Below are positions 7,755 to 15,390 of a stretch of DNA of 37,131 nt, piece after piece. The stretch comes from Candidatus Liptonbacteria bacterium (GTDB taxonomy: Bacteria; Patescibacteriota; Minisyncoccia; UBA6257; 2-01-FULL-56-20). Each line of letters opens with the position of its first letter. The first letter of the stretch is position 1. The stretch lies in the NCBI GenBank assembly GCA_016204355.1, contig JACQKT010000027.1:1-37131 (forward strand). The letters are read 5' to 3'. The translations under genes were made by a program, and so were the position numbers. The notes beneath the pieces were generated by a model that saw only the letters and a program-made list of their open reading frames with translations, was not told the DNA's origin and made no database searches.

Positions 7755-7943
7755 ATGAAAAAAGTATCGATAGCACTACTAATGACTGCTGCAGTAATTT
7801 TTGTGCTTTTTCAAATCTGGGTGTTTTTGATAACAGGTTGTGTATGGCCGTACATCAAAGCTTTTGTTGTGTATCAAGGACAGAATGGGGAAATATACGA
7901 CGCTGCTGAATGCATATTTGAGCCCCTTGGAATATTTCGTTAA
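7755..7943 (+). CDS. Small membrane protein of unknown function (62 aa)
   Basis: ATG at 7755 is preferred over an upstream GTG at 7737, which would lie before the predicted -10 box. The 62-residue product is basic at its start (MKKVS), has one hydrophobic helix over about residues 5-30, and then a short tail with two cysteines (GCVWPY and AECIFE). It could be a single-pass membrane protein or a secreted peptide. Similar short proteins exist in related genomes as far as I recall. The support is its well-placed promoter and hydrophobic pattern; there is no recognised domain. Confidence 0.55.
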   Translation: MKKVSIALLMTAAVIFVLFQIWVFLITGCVWPYIKAFVVYQGQNGEIYDAAECIFEPLGIFR

Positions 7944-7976
7944 TAAAAACTGACACTAAAATACGGAAATATTTTT

Positions 7977-8612
7977 TTACCCCCTCCGTTCGAGCGCGCT
8001 GCCGAGAGTTTCGTCGTCCGCAAATTCTATTTCGCCGCCGGTGGGCAAACCGCGCCCGAGCCGGCTTATTTTTTTTGCGAGCGGCTTAAGTTCTTTTTCT
8101 ATAAGCGAGGCGTTGAAATTTCCGACGCTGGTCGGGTTGAATCCGAGGATTATTTCTTCTGCCTGTCCCGAGGCAGAACCCTGAGCGTTAGTCGAAGGGC
8201 TCGGCAGGTTCTTTTCGATAAAACTTTTCAAACCCTGCAAGCGCAATTTTTGCCTGTCATCCAGAACCCCGCTTTTCGAAATTTCCCCGAGTATGAAGTA
8301 ACACCCGTTAAACCTGCCTGTATTTTCGAGCGACATCAAGTCAGTTTCCTTTTCGATGACTGCAATTATATCCTGGCGGCGTCCCGAATTGCCGCATATG
8401 TCGCATAAGGCACCCGGATTCTGGTGTATAAAAAAACAGCGCTCGCATATTTTTATCTTTTTCAGGTCGTCCGTAGCCCGGGAAAGATTTTGGATATTAT
8501 TCTGTCCCTGGTGAATAAGGTAAAAAACAAGGCGGATTGCCTGCCGGGGGCCGATTGACGGCAAGTCGGCGAGCAAATCGACGAGTTTTTGAAAAGAATC
8601 TGGCAATCTCAT
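7977..8612 (-). CDS. recR: Recombination mediator RecR
   Basis: RecR forms a ring that, with RecO/RecF, loads RecA at gaps. The product has an N-terminal helix-hairpin-helix (LPSIGPRQAIRLVF), a zinc finger with C56, C59, C70 and C73, a TOPRIM domain (IAVIEKETDLMSLENTG), and the C-terminal ISRLGRGLPTGGEIEFADDETL motif. At 211 residues it is a little longer than usual because residues 136-150 are an extra low-complexity segment inside TOPRIM, encoded by repeat-like DNA. ATG at 8612 lies 6 bases downstream of a TATACT -10 box, so the message should be leaderless. Confidence 0.95.
   Translation of the reverse strand: MRLPDSFQKLVDLLADLPSIGPRQAIRLVFYLIHQGQNNIQNLSRATDDLKKIKICERCFFIHQNPGALCDICGNSGRRQDIIAVIEKETDLMSLENTGRFNGCYFILGEISKSGVLDDRQKLRLQGLKSFIEKNLPSPSTNAQGSASGQAEEIILGFNPTSVGNFNASLIEKELKPLAKKISRLGRGLPTGGEIEFADDETLGSALERRG
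8161..8210. repeat. Palindromic repeat inserted in frame in recR
   Basis: On the minus strand the segment contains CCTGCCGAG near one end and CTCGGGACAGG near the other, with CCCTTCGACTAACGCTCAGG between. This core resembles the TTCGAC-N-GCTCA repeats common between genes in many bacteria. It encodes residues 136-150 of RecR, absent from typical RecR. Confidence 0.65.
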
Positions 8613-8618
8613 TCAACC

Positions 8619-8648
8619 AGTATAATCCGAGAAGCATTTAAAATTCAA
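8619..8648 (-). promoter_or_regulatory. recR promoter
   Basis: On the minus strand TTGAAT (8648-8643), 18 bases, then TATACT (8624-8619). The ATG begins 6 bases past the -10 box, placing the transcription start at or within a base of the initiation codon. Confidence 0.65.
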
Positions 8649-8690
8649 TCTATCCAACGACTTCTGGTTTTGTTAAGAAAACTGTCTCGG

Positions 8691-8765
8691 AGGGCGAGCG
8701 GGCAAGGTGTTCACCCAGGGCGGGCGAGCTCGAGAGCAAGCGCAATTTCCTCGCTGGGGAAATTG
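8691..8765. repeat. Repeat-like intergenic sequence between dnaB and recR
   Basis: The stretch has GGCGAGC and GGGCGAGC copies around GGTGTTCACCC, then an inverted repeat CAATTTCC (8743-8750) with GGAAATTG (8758-8765). I see no gene in it. It may end dnaB transcription, but no T-run follows on the minus strand. Confidence 0.4.
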
Positions 8766-8786
8766 ACAGCGTGTTTTCGTACAAAA

Positions 8787-10160
8787 TCAGAAATCGTCAG
8801 CCACCCCTGCCATTTCTTCGTTGTAGCGCTTTTCAATCGTTTTGAATTCCACGCGTTCCGGGTCGAATTTCAATTTTACCGAACCTGTAGGTCCGTTCCT
8901 GTGCTTGGCGATGATTATTTCGGCAATATCTTTTTCTTCCTGCGACAAATCGTTTCTGTCGCGGTCTTTTCTGTAAATGAAAAGAACGACATCAGCATCC
9001 TGTTCGATACTCCCGCTTTCGCGAAGGTCGGAAAGACGGGGAATTTTATTGTCTCTTTGGTCTACCGCGCGGGAAAGCTGGGAAACGGCGAGAATCGGCA
9101 CATTAAGCTCGCGTCCGAGCGATTTCAGTCCTCGGGAAACTTCCGTTATCTGTTGGACCATATTCTCGGAATTTGTTCTCGGAGATATCAGCTGGAGATA
9201 GTCGATTATCAAAAGCCCCAATCCGTGCTCTATCTGCAGGCGCCGGGCCATCGAGCGCATCTGGATTATGTTCGGCGAGGGAGTATCGTCTATAAAAAGG
9301 GTCGCGTGCGAAAGGCGTTCGAGTGCCGCCTGTATCATTTCGAATTCCGTGTCGTCGCTTATCCGCCCTGTGCGTAATTTCCATAACGGAACTTGCGACT
9401 CGGCGGCTATCAGGCGGTCGATAACCTGCTCGCGCGACATTTCGAGCGAAAAAATCCCCACAGGAATTTTCCCCTTGAGCGCGGCGTGTCTTGCTATGTC
9501 GAGCGCCAAAGTGGTCTTCCCAAGCGAAGGCCTTGCTCCGAGAATTATGAGGTCCGACGGCTGAAGTCCGGAAAGCATGTTGTCGAGTTCCGTGAAGCCG
9601 GTCGGAACTCCGCGCAAAATTCCTTTTCCCTGATGGAGTTTTTCGATGCGCTCATAGGCAGGCTTCAGCTCGTCGCGGAGCAGTATAAAATTTTGCGGAG
9701 AATATTTTTGCGAGATGGCGAGAATCCTGTGTTCTATATCGTCAAGAATTTCTTCTACTTCTTTCGTCGGCTCGAACGCGTCCTCGGTTATTCGCGAAGA
9801 CGCCTCAATGAGATTGCGCAAAACTTTTTTCTCGCGGACGAGTTTGACATAGTGGTCAAGATGGGAAGCCGTAGCTATCTGATTAGTGAGTTCGGCCAGA
9901 TAAGACGACCCGCCGATTTCGGCAAGAATATTTTTTTCCTTAAGGCGGTTGGTGAGACTCAATACGTCTATAGGCTGATGCTTGTCGAAAAGCTCCAGGA
10001 TTGTTTCATATATTTTTTCATGGGCGGGGGCATAAAAATCTTTCGGAGTAAGCTGGTCGGCTGCTTTGAATATTGCGTTTTTATCTATCAGAATGCACCC
10101 GAGCACGGATTGCTCCGCTTCGATATTTTGCGGCGGAAGTTTCGGTTTTTTTGCGGCCAT
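8787..10160 (-). CDS. dnaB: Replicative DNA helicase DnaB
   Basis: The 457-residue protein has the DnaB N-terminal domain (PPQNIEAEQSVLGCILID near residue 10) and the RecA-like hexameric motor domain. Walker A is GARPSLGKTT near residue 207, and Walker B is LLIIDYLQLI near 315. Motif H4, the DNA-binding loop region, follows with SRGLKSLGRELNVPILAVSQLSRAVDQR. It unwinds the fork and recruits primase. It starts one base after the cysS stop, so both form one minus-strand operon. A linker segment (EKLHQGKGILRGVPTGFTELD) matches the intein-free form seen in other bacteria. Confidence 0.97.
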   Translation of the reverse strand: MAAKKPKLPPQNIEAEQSVLGCILIDKNAIFKAADQLTPKDFYAPAHEKIYETILELFDKHQPIDVLSLTNRLKEKNILAEIGGSSYLAELTNQIATASHLDHYVKLVREKKVLRNLIEASSRITEDAFEPTKEVEEILDDIEHRILAISQKYSPQNFILLRDELKPAYERIEKLHQGKGILRGVPTGFTELDNMLSGLQPSDLIILGARPSLGKTTLALDIARHAALKGKIPVGIFSLEMSREQVIDRLIAAESQVPLWKLRTGRISDDTEFEMIQAALERLSHATLFIDDTPSPNIIQMRSMARRLQIEHGLGLLIIDYLQLISPRTNSENMVQQITEVSRGLKSLGRELNVPILAVSQLSRAVDQRDNKIPRLSDLRESGSIEQDADVVLFIYRKDRDRNDLSQEEKDIAEIIIAKHRNGPTGSVKLKFDPERVEFKTIEKRYNEEMAGVADDF

Positions 10161-10161
10161 A

Positions 10162-11535
10162 TTATTTTCTTGATTTTCTGAGTATTGAACCGGTTTCGGT
10201 ATCCCTTACGATATATCCTAACTTTTTGATTTTTTCCCTCAAGCCGTCGGATTTAACAAACTGTTTATTTCGTCTGTATTCCTCGTATTCGTTTTGCAGC
10301 GCCTTTATTTCCGAAGGGATTTCGGTGTCAAAAAAGGTTATTCCGAGGACTTGGGCCATTTTATCGGCCAGTTTGCCGGAATTCTCGAGGCCGGTAAGTT
10401 CTCCCAAAACGGCGAGGGCTTCCGCAGTATTCAAATCATGGTTCAATGCTTCGGCAAAGCGCTCTTCGGCATTCCCAGCTTTGCCGGGATTATTCAGATT
10501 GAATCTTGCGTCGCTTAAATGCTCAAGCCCCGATTCCGCAGCTTTCAAAGCGGCGATTGTAAAATTCATTTTGGCTCTGTGATGCGTCTGAAGCGCAAGG
10601 TATCTGAATGATACTCCCGCGTCCGGAATTTCTTTTTCAAGGTCTCTAAGCGTGTAAAAATTTCCTTCGCTTTTCGCCATCTTGCGGTCGTCAACCAAAA
10701 GGTGCTCGCAGTGCGACCAATGCAATACAAAAGGCTCATATATGGGCTGGCTCTGGGCGATTTCGTTTGTGTGATGAGGGAATATCAGGTCGACCCCGCC
10801 GGTATGTATATCCGTTGGTGCCCCACCGAAACTGATTTTATTTATTGCCGAACATTCTATATGCCACCCGGGGCGTCCTTCGCCGAGTTCTTTATCATCC
10901 CAGAAAACATTCCCGTCGGATTCGTCGCGGGCTTTCCATAAAGCGAAATCACTTAAATTTTCTTTCTCGTACTCGTCCACTCTGACGCGTGCGCCCGTCT
11001 TTTTACCGGCAAGAAAATTTTCGCCGACAAGCTCTCCGTAATCGCCGAAATCTTTCTGATATTTTTCTATGCTGAAATAAACACCGTCGTCGGTTTTATA
11101 GGCGAATCCCAGTTTGATAAGTTCCTTTATGAATTTTTTTATCTCGTTTATTTTGTCCGAAACGCGGACGAAAGTTATGCGTTCTTGGTCTGTGGGGATA
11201 TTCACGGAGACGAGGTCCTTTTTGAATTCATCGAAATATCTGTCGGTGTATTTCCGGAGTTCTTCCGGAGTGGCCTCCTTGCCGAATTCATCAACGGTTC
11301 GCTTGATGGTTTTGTCGTCAACGTCGGTGATGTTCATCACCCAATTGACTTTATAACCGTTAAATTCAATAACGCGCCGCAAAACATCGGCGAAAATATA
11401 ACTTCGCAGATTGCCTATGTGCGCGCTGTCGTAGACCGTAGGGCCGCAGGTATAAAGATTTACGGCATTTCCCCCCGAAGCGGGTTTAAACTCCTCAATT
11501 TCTCTGCGGAGCGTGTTATATAGCCGAAGAGCCAT
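10162..11535 (-). CDS. cysS: Cysteinyl-tRNA synthetase
   Basis: This class I synthetase charges tRNA-Cys. The 457-residue protein contains CGPTVYDSAHIGN, which joins a zinc-ligand cysteine to the HIGH-type motif, then HIECSAIN and HCEHL with further zinc ligands, and KMAKSEGN as the KMSKS loop. The DALR/anticodon-binding region occupies the C-terminal third. ATG at 11535 is 8 bases downstream of TATAAT on the minus strand. It is the first gene of the cysS-dnaB operon. Confidence 0.97.
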   Translation of the reverse strand: MALRLYNTLRREIEEFKPASGGNAVNLYTCGPTVYDSAHIGNLRSYIFADVLRRVIEFNGYKVNWVMNITDVDDKTIKRTVDEFGKEATPEELRKYTDRYFDEFKKDLVSVNIPTDQERITFVRVSDKINEIKKFIKELIKLGFAYKTDDGVYFSIEKYQKDFGDYGELVGENFLAGKKTGARVRVDEYEKENLSDFALWKARDESDGNVFWDDKELGEGRPGWHIECSAINKISFGGAPTDIHTGGVDLIFPHHTNEIAQSQPIYEPFVLHWSHCEHLLVDDRKMAKSEGNFYTLRDLEKEIPDAGVSFRYLALQTHHRAKMNFTIAALKAAESGLEHLSDARFNLNNPGKAGNAEERFAEALNHDLNTAEALAVLGELTGLENSGKLADKMAQVLGITFFDTEIPSEIKALQNEYEEYRRNKQFVKSDGLREKIKKLGYIVRDTETGSILRKSRK

Positions 11536-11543
11536 TAAAATTG

Positions 11544-11573
11544 ATTATATGCCAAACTATTCTTTATTGAAAA
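11544..11573 (-). promoter_or_regulatory. cysS-dnaB promoter
   Basis: On the minus strand TTTTCA (11573-11568), 18 bases, then a perfect TATAAT (11549-11544). Only 8 bases separate it from the ATG, so the cysS message should be leaderless. Confidence 0.6.
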
Positions 11574-11707
11574 GCATAAATTTTTCATTTTATTAGGAGC
11601 TATCGATGCGGCCAAGCCCATTTTGTTTTTAGAACTATTGTAGCTTTTGTAGCTTTGTATTTTGTATATAGTTCCCAAAACGAAAGTGTTCCATGATTTA
11701 ATTTTTA

Positions 11708-11716
11708 TGATAAAAT
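11708..11716 (+). promoter_or_regulatory. Extended -10 for the antiporter gene
   Basis: TGATAAAAT is an extended -10 and lies 7 bases before the ATG at 11724. A clear -35 is not visible, as expected for extended -10 promoters. Confidence 0.5.
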
Positions 11717-11723
11717 TCAAAAT

Positions 11724-13391
11724 ATGGATAATATCTTTCTCCAAATAAGCGTTCTTCTTGCCATAACGACGGTTGTCGCTTTTTTTGTGCGCCTCCTGAA
11801 ACAGCCCCTGATAATCGGCTATATCATCGCAGGTATTATAGGGGGACCGCTCTTTTTCAACATCGTGCACGGGGGGGAGGAAATGTATGACGCATTCGCC
11901 CAGTTCGGAGTTATACTTTTGCTCTTCGTCATCGGGCTGAACCTGAACCTGAACCATCTCAAGGAAATAGGCAGGACATCTTTTATAACAGGTATCGGAC
12001 AGGTTGTTTTTACGATTGTCTTCGGTTCGGCCATTCTGTTGTGGCTTGATTTTCCGCTTTGGACATCAGTGTTCCTTGCAGGAGCAATCACTTTTTCAAG
12101 CACGATAATTATAATGAAACTTCTGATGGAGAAGAAAGACACCGAAACCGTTTACGGCAGACATACGATCGGATTGATGATAGTGCAGGACCTAATCGCT
12201 GTCGCGATGATCATAGCGATAGGGCTGATGAGGACCGGCTCCGGCGTTTCCATAGAACTCGCGCTTCTCTTTCTTAAAATTGCCATACTTTCAGCAGCCG
12301 TCATTTTGTGCTCTCGTTACATTCTCCCCGGTTTCCTAAGGAGGATATCAAATTCAGGCGAGATGCTTTTTCTTTTTACGGTTGCCTGGTGTTTCGGAGT
12401 GGCAAGCGCCTTTTTTGTCGCCGGTTTTTCCATTGAAATAGGCGCTATTGTGGCGGGAATATCATTGGCTTCTTCGCCATTCAAACTTGAGATAGGAAGC
12501 CGCATCCGGGCTTTGCGCGATTTCTTTCTTGTATTGTTTTTTATAGTTCTCGGGACGCAGATGGGCATGAGCCCTCTCTCGGATATTTGGCTGCCGGGCA
12601 TCGCGCTTTCGTTGTTTATTCTTATCGGCAATCCACTAATACTTTATTTCCTGTTCCGCCTTCTTAAGTTCACGAGGAGGAATAGTTTTCTGGCCGGGCT
12701 AACCGCGGCTCAAGTCAGCGAATTCGGCTTCGTTCTTTTATATGCGGGAGCGAACCTGGGCTTTGTTACGGGGCGAGAACTTTCCATTTTTACAATGGTG
12801 GCGATAATAACCATCTTCATTTCTTCTTACCTGATAATCTATGGCGAAAAAATATACCGCTATTTGCTTCCGTGGTTCAATATGTTCGGCGCTGACCGCC
12901 ACCGGCAAGCTGAAAAGGTTTCCGAAAAGTTTGACATTTGGATAATCGGTTATCACCGCATCGGCGGGTATGTCGCCGAGTCACTGCGCGAGTCGGGGCT
13001 AAAAATTGCGCTGGTTGATTATGACCCGGATGCGGCAAAACGTATACGCGATAAAAATATTTCTTTGTTCTTCGGCGATGCATCGGATATTGAGTTTATA
13101 GAGAATCTCCCGATGGCAAGTTCAAAGCTTGTTGTAATCACAATACCGGCATTGGACGACCAACTAACGGTGATACAGCACATACGCCAATCGCGCTCGG
13201 AAACATTCATTATCGCTAACGCATACCAATATTCGGAAATAAAACAATTGTACAATGCGGGCGCGGATTATGTTATGATGCCTCATCTTGTCGGCGGTAA
13301 CTGGATAGCCGGCGTTTTGAAAAAAGGTAAGTGGACGAGAGACGCCTTTGCGCAGTTAAGAAACGAGCAGGCCGAAATGCTTGCGTCCTGA
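11724..13391 (+). CDS. CPA2-family cation/proton antiporter with RCK (TrkA-N) domain, KefB-like
   Basis: The first ~390 residues are a multi-pass Na+/H+-exchanger domain (about 12 hydrophobic segments) that includes ITFSSTIIIMKLL and GLMIVQDLIAV, typical of CPA2 transporters. The last ~140 residues form a TrkA-N nucleotide-binding domain starting IWIIGYHRIGGYVAESL, with D in LVDYDPDAAKRI as the NAD-ribose acidic residue and FGDASD after it. Such proteins exchange or release K+ or Na+ for protons, gated by NAD(H) or nucleotides. The 555-residue length is normal for this arrangement without a TrkA-C domain. It ends at a strong terminator. Confidence 0.92.
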   Translation: MDNIFLQISVLLAITTVVAFFVRLLKQPLIIGYIIAGIIGGPLFFNIVHGGEEMYDAFAQFGVILLLFVIGLNLNLNHLKEIGRTSFITGIGQVVFTIVFGSAILLWLDFPLWTSVFLAGAITFSSTIIIMKLLMEKKDTETVYGRHTIGLMIVQDLIAVAMIIAIGLMRTGSGVSIELALLFLKIAILSAAVILCSRYILPGFLRRISNSGEMLFLFTVAWCFGVASAFFVAGFSIEIGAIVAGISLASSPFKLEIGSRIRALRDFFLVLFFIVLGTQMGMSPLSDIWLPGIALSLFILIGNPLILYFLFRLLKFTRRNSFLAGLTAAQVSEFGFVLLYAGANLGFVTGRELSIFTMVAIITIFISSYLIIYGEKIYRYLLPWFNMFGADRHRQAEKVSEKFDIWIIGYHRIGGYVAESLRESGLKIALVDYDPDAAKRIRDKNISLFFGDASDIEFIENLPMASSKLVVITIPALDDQLTVIQHIRQSRSETFIIANAYQYSEIKQLYNAGADYVMMPHLVGGNWIAGVLKKGKWTRDAFAQLRNEQAEMLAS

Positions 13392-13403
13392 CCAGACACG
13401 AAT

Positions 13404-13434
13404 AACCAGCCCTTAAGCAAGGGCTGGTTTGTTT
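13404..13434 (+). terminator. Intrinsic terminator after the antiporter gene
   Basis: AACCAGCCCTT (13404-13414) pairs perfectly with AAGGGCTGGTT (13419-13429) around AAGC, followed by TGTTTG. Confidence 0.8.
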
Positions 13435-13461
13435 GACATTTATATTCTTTTTTTGTATAAA
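13433..13461 (+). promoter_or_regulatory. Strong sigma-70 promoter for the 13524 gene
   Basis: Consensus TTGACA (13433-13438), exactly 17 bases, then TATAAA (13456-13461). The leader to the ATG at 13524 would be about 57 nt. Confidence 0.8.
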
Positions 13462-13523
13462 GTTTGCAGGCGCCCGAGAAGCAATCGAGCGTTCCGATTG
13501 TCAAATCAATAAAGGGGGTGAGT

Positions 13524-13916
13524 ATGGCAAGCGTGCAAAAAAGAGTGCTGGTAGCGCTCGGCATGGTCTTTCTGGTAATTTCAACGAAGTTTTTTTCAAT
13601 CGGCAAGGCCGCAGAACCGACGTTTCTGAAACCGCCGCCGGCGACGAACTGCGTGTCGAAAGTTGAAAAAGAAAAGGTAGCGAAAACCTGGGATCGACTC
13701 TGGGATGGAAGATGGTGGTACTCTTCGAAGGTTGAAGGGGAGTCAAAGGGAGCGATAGTTAACGATATGGCGCTTCCGGAGAAAGTTCGAAAGGCCACGA
13801 AAGCGTCGGAAGACGTTTTCGGAACAGTCGTGCACGTGACCGAATACGTTTCGGGGTGTTTCGAGCTCCAGTTCGAAATCGCCCCCCGGCGATCCGGGAA
13901 CGTGAAGCTCATTTAG
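13524..13916 (+). CDS. Secreted or membrane-anchored orphan protein (130 aa)
   Basis: No family is recognised. ATG at 13524 is chosen because GGGGGTG lies just upstream as a Shine-Dalgarno site. The N-terminus (basic MASVQKR, hydrophobic stretch to about residue 25, then SIGKAAEP) is a good signal peptide with possible cleavage after AxA-like residues near 29-30. The mature part has two cysteines (ATNCVSK and SGCFELQ) that could form a disulfide, and an aromatic WDRLWDGRWWY segment. The gene sits alone between its promoter and terminator. Confidence 0.75.
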   Translation: MASVQKRVLVALGMVFLVISTKFFSIGKAAEPTFLKPPPATNCVSKVEKEKVAKTWDRLWDGRWWYSSKVEGESKGAIVNDMALPEKVRKATKASEDVFGTVVHVTEYVSGCFELQFEIAPRRSGNVKLI

Positions 13917-13982
13917 GCGCCTTCCCGAGTTTTAAAGCGCTCCGTATTAAAGTGCGAGGAAAGGAGGTGAAGATTTTTCCAT

Positions 13983-14019
13983 GCTGCGGCGCAGTTTCGA
14001 ACCGCAGCTTTTTATTTTT
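13983..14019 (+). terminator. Intrinsic terminator after the 13524 gene
   Basis: GCTGCGG (13983-13989) pairs with CCGCAGC (14002-14008), followed by TTTTTATTTTT. A perfect Shine-Dalgarno string, AAGGAGGTGA (13961-13970), lies directly before it. Confidence 0.85.
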
Positions 14020-14118
14020 AGAAATATTGGCATAGCAAGCTTAAACTTGATTTTTTGAGCAGTGTCATATATTCTCTACTGGTTCGACAATGTCCACTGC
14101 AGACCGATATATATTCTA

Positions 14119-15201
14119 ATGGAAGACAAAAATTCAAAAACAGCGCTGCTTCAGGTGATAAAAGACGAACTTTCGAACGTCCGGCTTCGCGACGGTGAAA
14201 TAGTCGAAGTGGAACTTATCAAAAAAACCCCGCGGGGAGTGTTTTTCGATTTGGGCAAGTTCGGAACCGGAATTGTTTACGGAGCTGAACTTTCCAACGC
14301 CCGTGAAATTTTGAAAAAAATAAATCCGGGAGACCGCATTTCTGCGCGCATAGAAAACATCGACGGCGAAGGCGGCTATATAGAACTTTCGCTCGCGGAG
14401 GCAAGCAAGCAGAAAGTCTGGCAGCAGGTTCAGGAACTTCAGGAAAGCGGTGAAATAGTTAAGGTGAAAGTAACCGGCTCAAATCCCAGCGGACTTATAG
14501 TCGACCTTCTCGGGCTCAAAGCGTTTTTGCCCATGTCTCAGCTTTCGCCGGATCATTATCCGAAAACCGCGGAGGGCGATCAGCAAAAGGGAATGGACGA
14601 AATAAAAAATCTCATAGGCCAGGAATTCGGAGTGAAAGTAATAGCGGTCAATCCCAGAACAAACAAGCTGATAGTTTCCGAAAGGGAAATGATGACCGCG
14701 AACGTGAAAGAGCTTCTTTCCGCTTATCAGGTTGGGCAAACAGTTGACGGGATAGTTTCCGGAATCGCCGACTTCGGAATTTTCGTGAGATTCGTGGACA
14801 ACCCGCAGATAGAAGGACTGGTTCACATTTCCGAACTCGACCACAGGATAATCGACAGCCCGAAGGAACTTGTCGCTCTCGATCAGCCCGCGAAAGTGAA
14901 AATTATAGACATAAAAGAGGGACGCGTGTTCTTGTCCATGAAGGCATTAAAGGACGACCCGTGGCAGGGAGTCTCCGAACTTTACAAAGCGGGACAGGAG
15001 GTCAGTGGCATGGTTTACAAATTCAATCCGTTCGGAGCGGTCATCGATCTTGACGGGGGGATCCAAGGGCTTATACATATTTCCGAATTCGGCGGTACGG
15101 ACGAGATGAAAAAAGTCCTCGTTCCCAAGGAATCCAAACAGTTCGTTATAGATTCGATAAAGCCCGAAGAAAAGAGGATAATACTTAAAATTAAAAAGTA
15201 A
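14119..15201 (+). CDS. rpsA: Ribosomal protein S1-like protein with four S1 domains
   Basis: ATG at 14119 (MEDKNSKT) is preferred over the frame opening at 14062, because a TATATT-like -10 lies directly before it and homologous S1 proteins begin here. The 360-residue product holds four S1 RNA-binding repeats: about 20-95 (GVFFDLGKFGTGIV), 105-190 (GLIVDLLGLKAFLP), 205-280 (IADFGIFVRFVDNPQIEGLVHISELD), and 292-358 (NPFGAVIDLDGGIQGLIHISEF). The third repeat is closest to consensus. In bacteria such proteins recruit mRNA to the small ribosomal subunit, which may matter in a genome with many leaderless or SD-less genes. Confidence 0.92.
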   Translation: MEDKNSKTALLQVIKDELSNVRLRDGEIVEVELIKKTPRGVFFDLGKFGTGIVYGAELSNAREILKKINPGDRISARIENIDGEGGYIELSLAEASKQKVWQQVQELQESGEIVKVKVTGSNPSGLIVDLLGLKAFLPMSQLSPDHYPKTAEGDQQKGMDEIKNLIGQEFGVKVIAVNPRTNKLIVSEREMMTANVKELLSAYQVGQTVDGIVSGIADFGIFVRFVDNPQIEGLVHISELDHRIIDSPKELVALDQPAKVKIIDIKEGRVFLSMKALKDDPWQGVSELYKAGQEVSGMVYKFNPFGAVIDLDGGIQGLIHISEFGGTDEMKKVLVPKESKQFVIDSIKPEEKRIILKIKK

Positions 15202-15202
15202 A

Positions 15203-15252
15203 AACACCGCGCTTAGCGATGTTTTTCATTTGGCTCGCTCGCCGCAAATAAA
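15203..15252. repeat. Terminator-like hairpin fused to a TTTCATTTGG...CGCCGCAAAT repeat
   Basis: An imperfect AAAAACA...TGTTTTT hairpin follows the S1 gene, and the sequence from 15219 to 15252 recurs in inverted orientation at 17830-17863 with about four mismatches. The two copies bracket the cysteine-rich gene and rnhB. Confidence 0.65.
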
Positions 15253-15326
15253 TAACCCTTCATTTACTTTCTTCTCGCTGCCGAATGTAGCAATTGGGTA
15301 ATTGCGGAATTGGGCAATTTAGCAAG

Positions 15327-15356
15327 AAAATGCCGTCAAAGCGGCGTTTTTATTTT
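15327..15356 (+). terminator. Hairpin and T-run upstream of the cysteine-rich gene
   Basis: AAAATGCCG pairs with CGGCGTTTT around TCAAAG (one G-T pair), then TTTTATTTT. It lies between the repeat-rich spacer after S1 and the next gene. A low-complexity tract rich in GCAATTGGG/AATTGCGG variants (about 15287-15325) precedes it. Confidence 0.6.
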
Positions 15357-15390
15357 CTGTATTTCCCGTTTAATATTAAAGGAATCAAGC

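Noticed and set aside
8589-10181. Long + strand open frames opposite recR and dnaB (up to 262 codons)
   Set aside because: They are shadows of dnaB and recR, with protein composition unlike real genes and no initiation signals.
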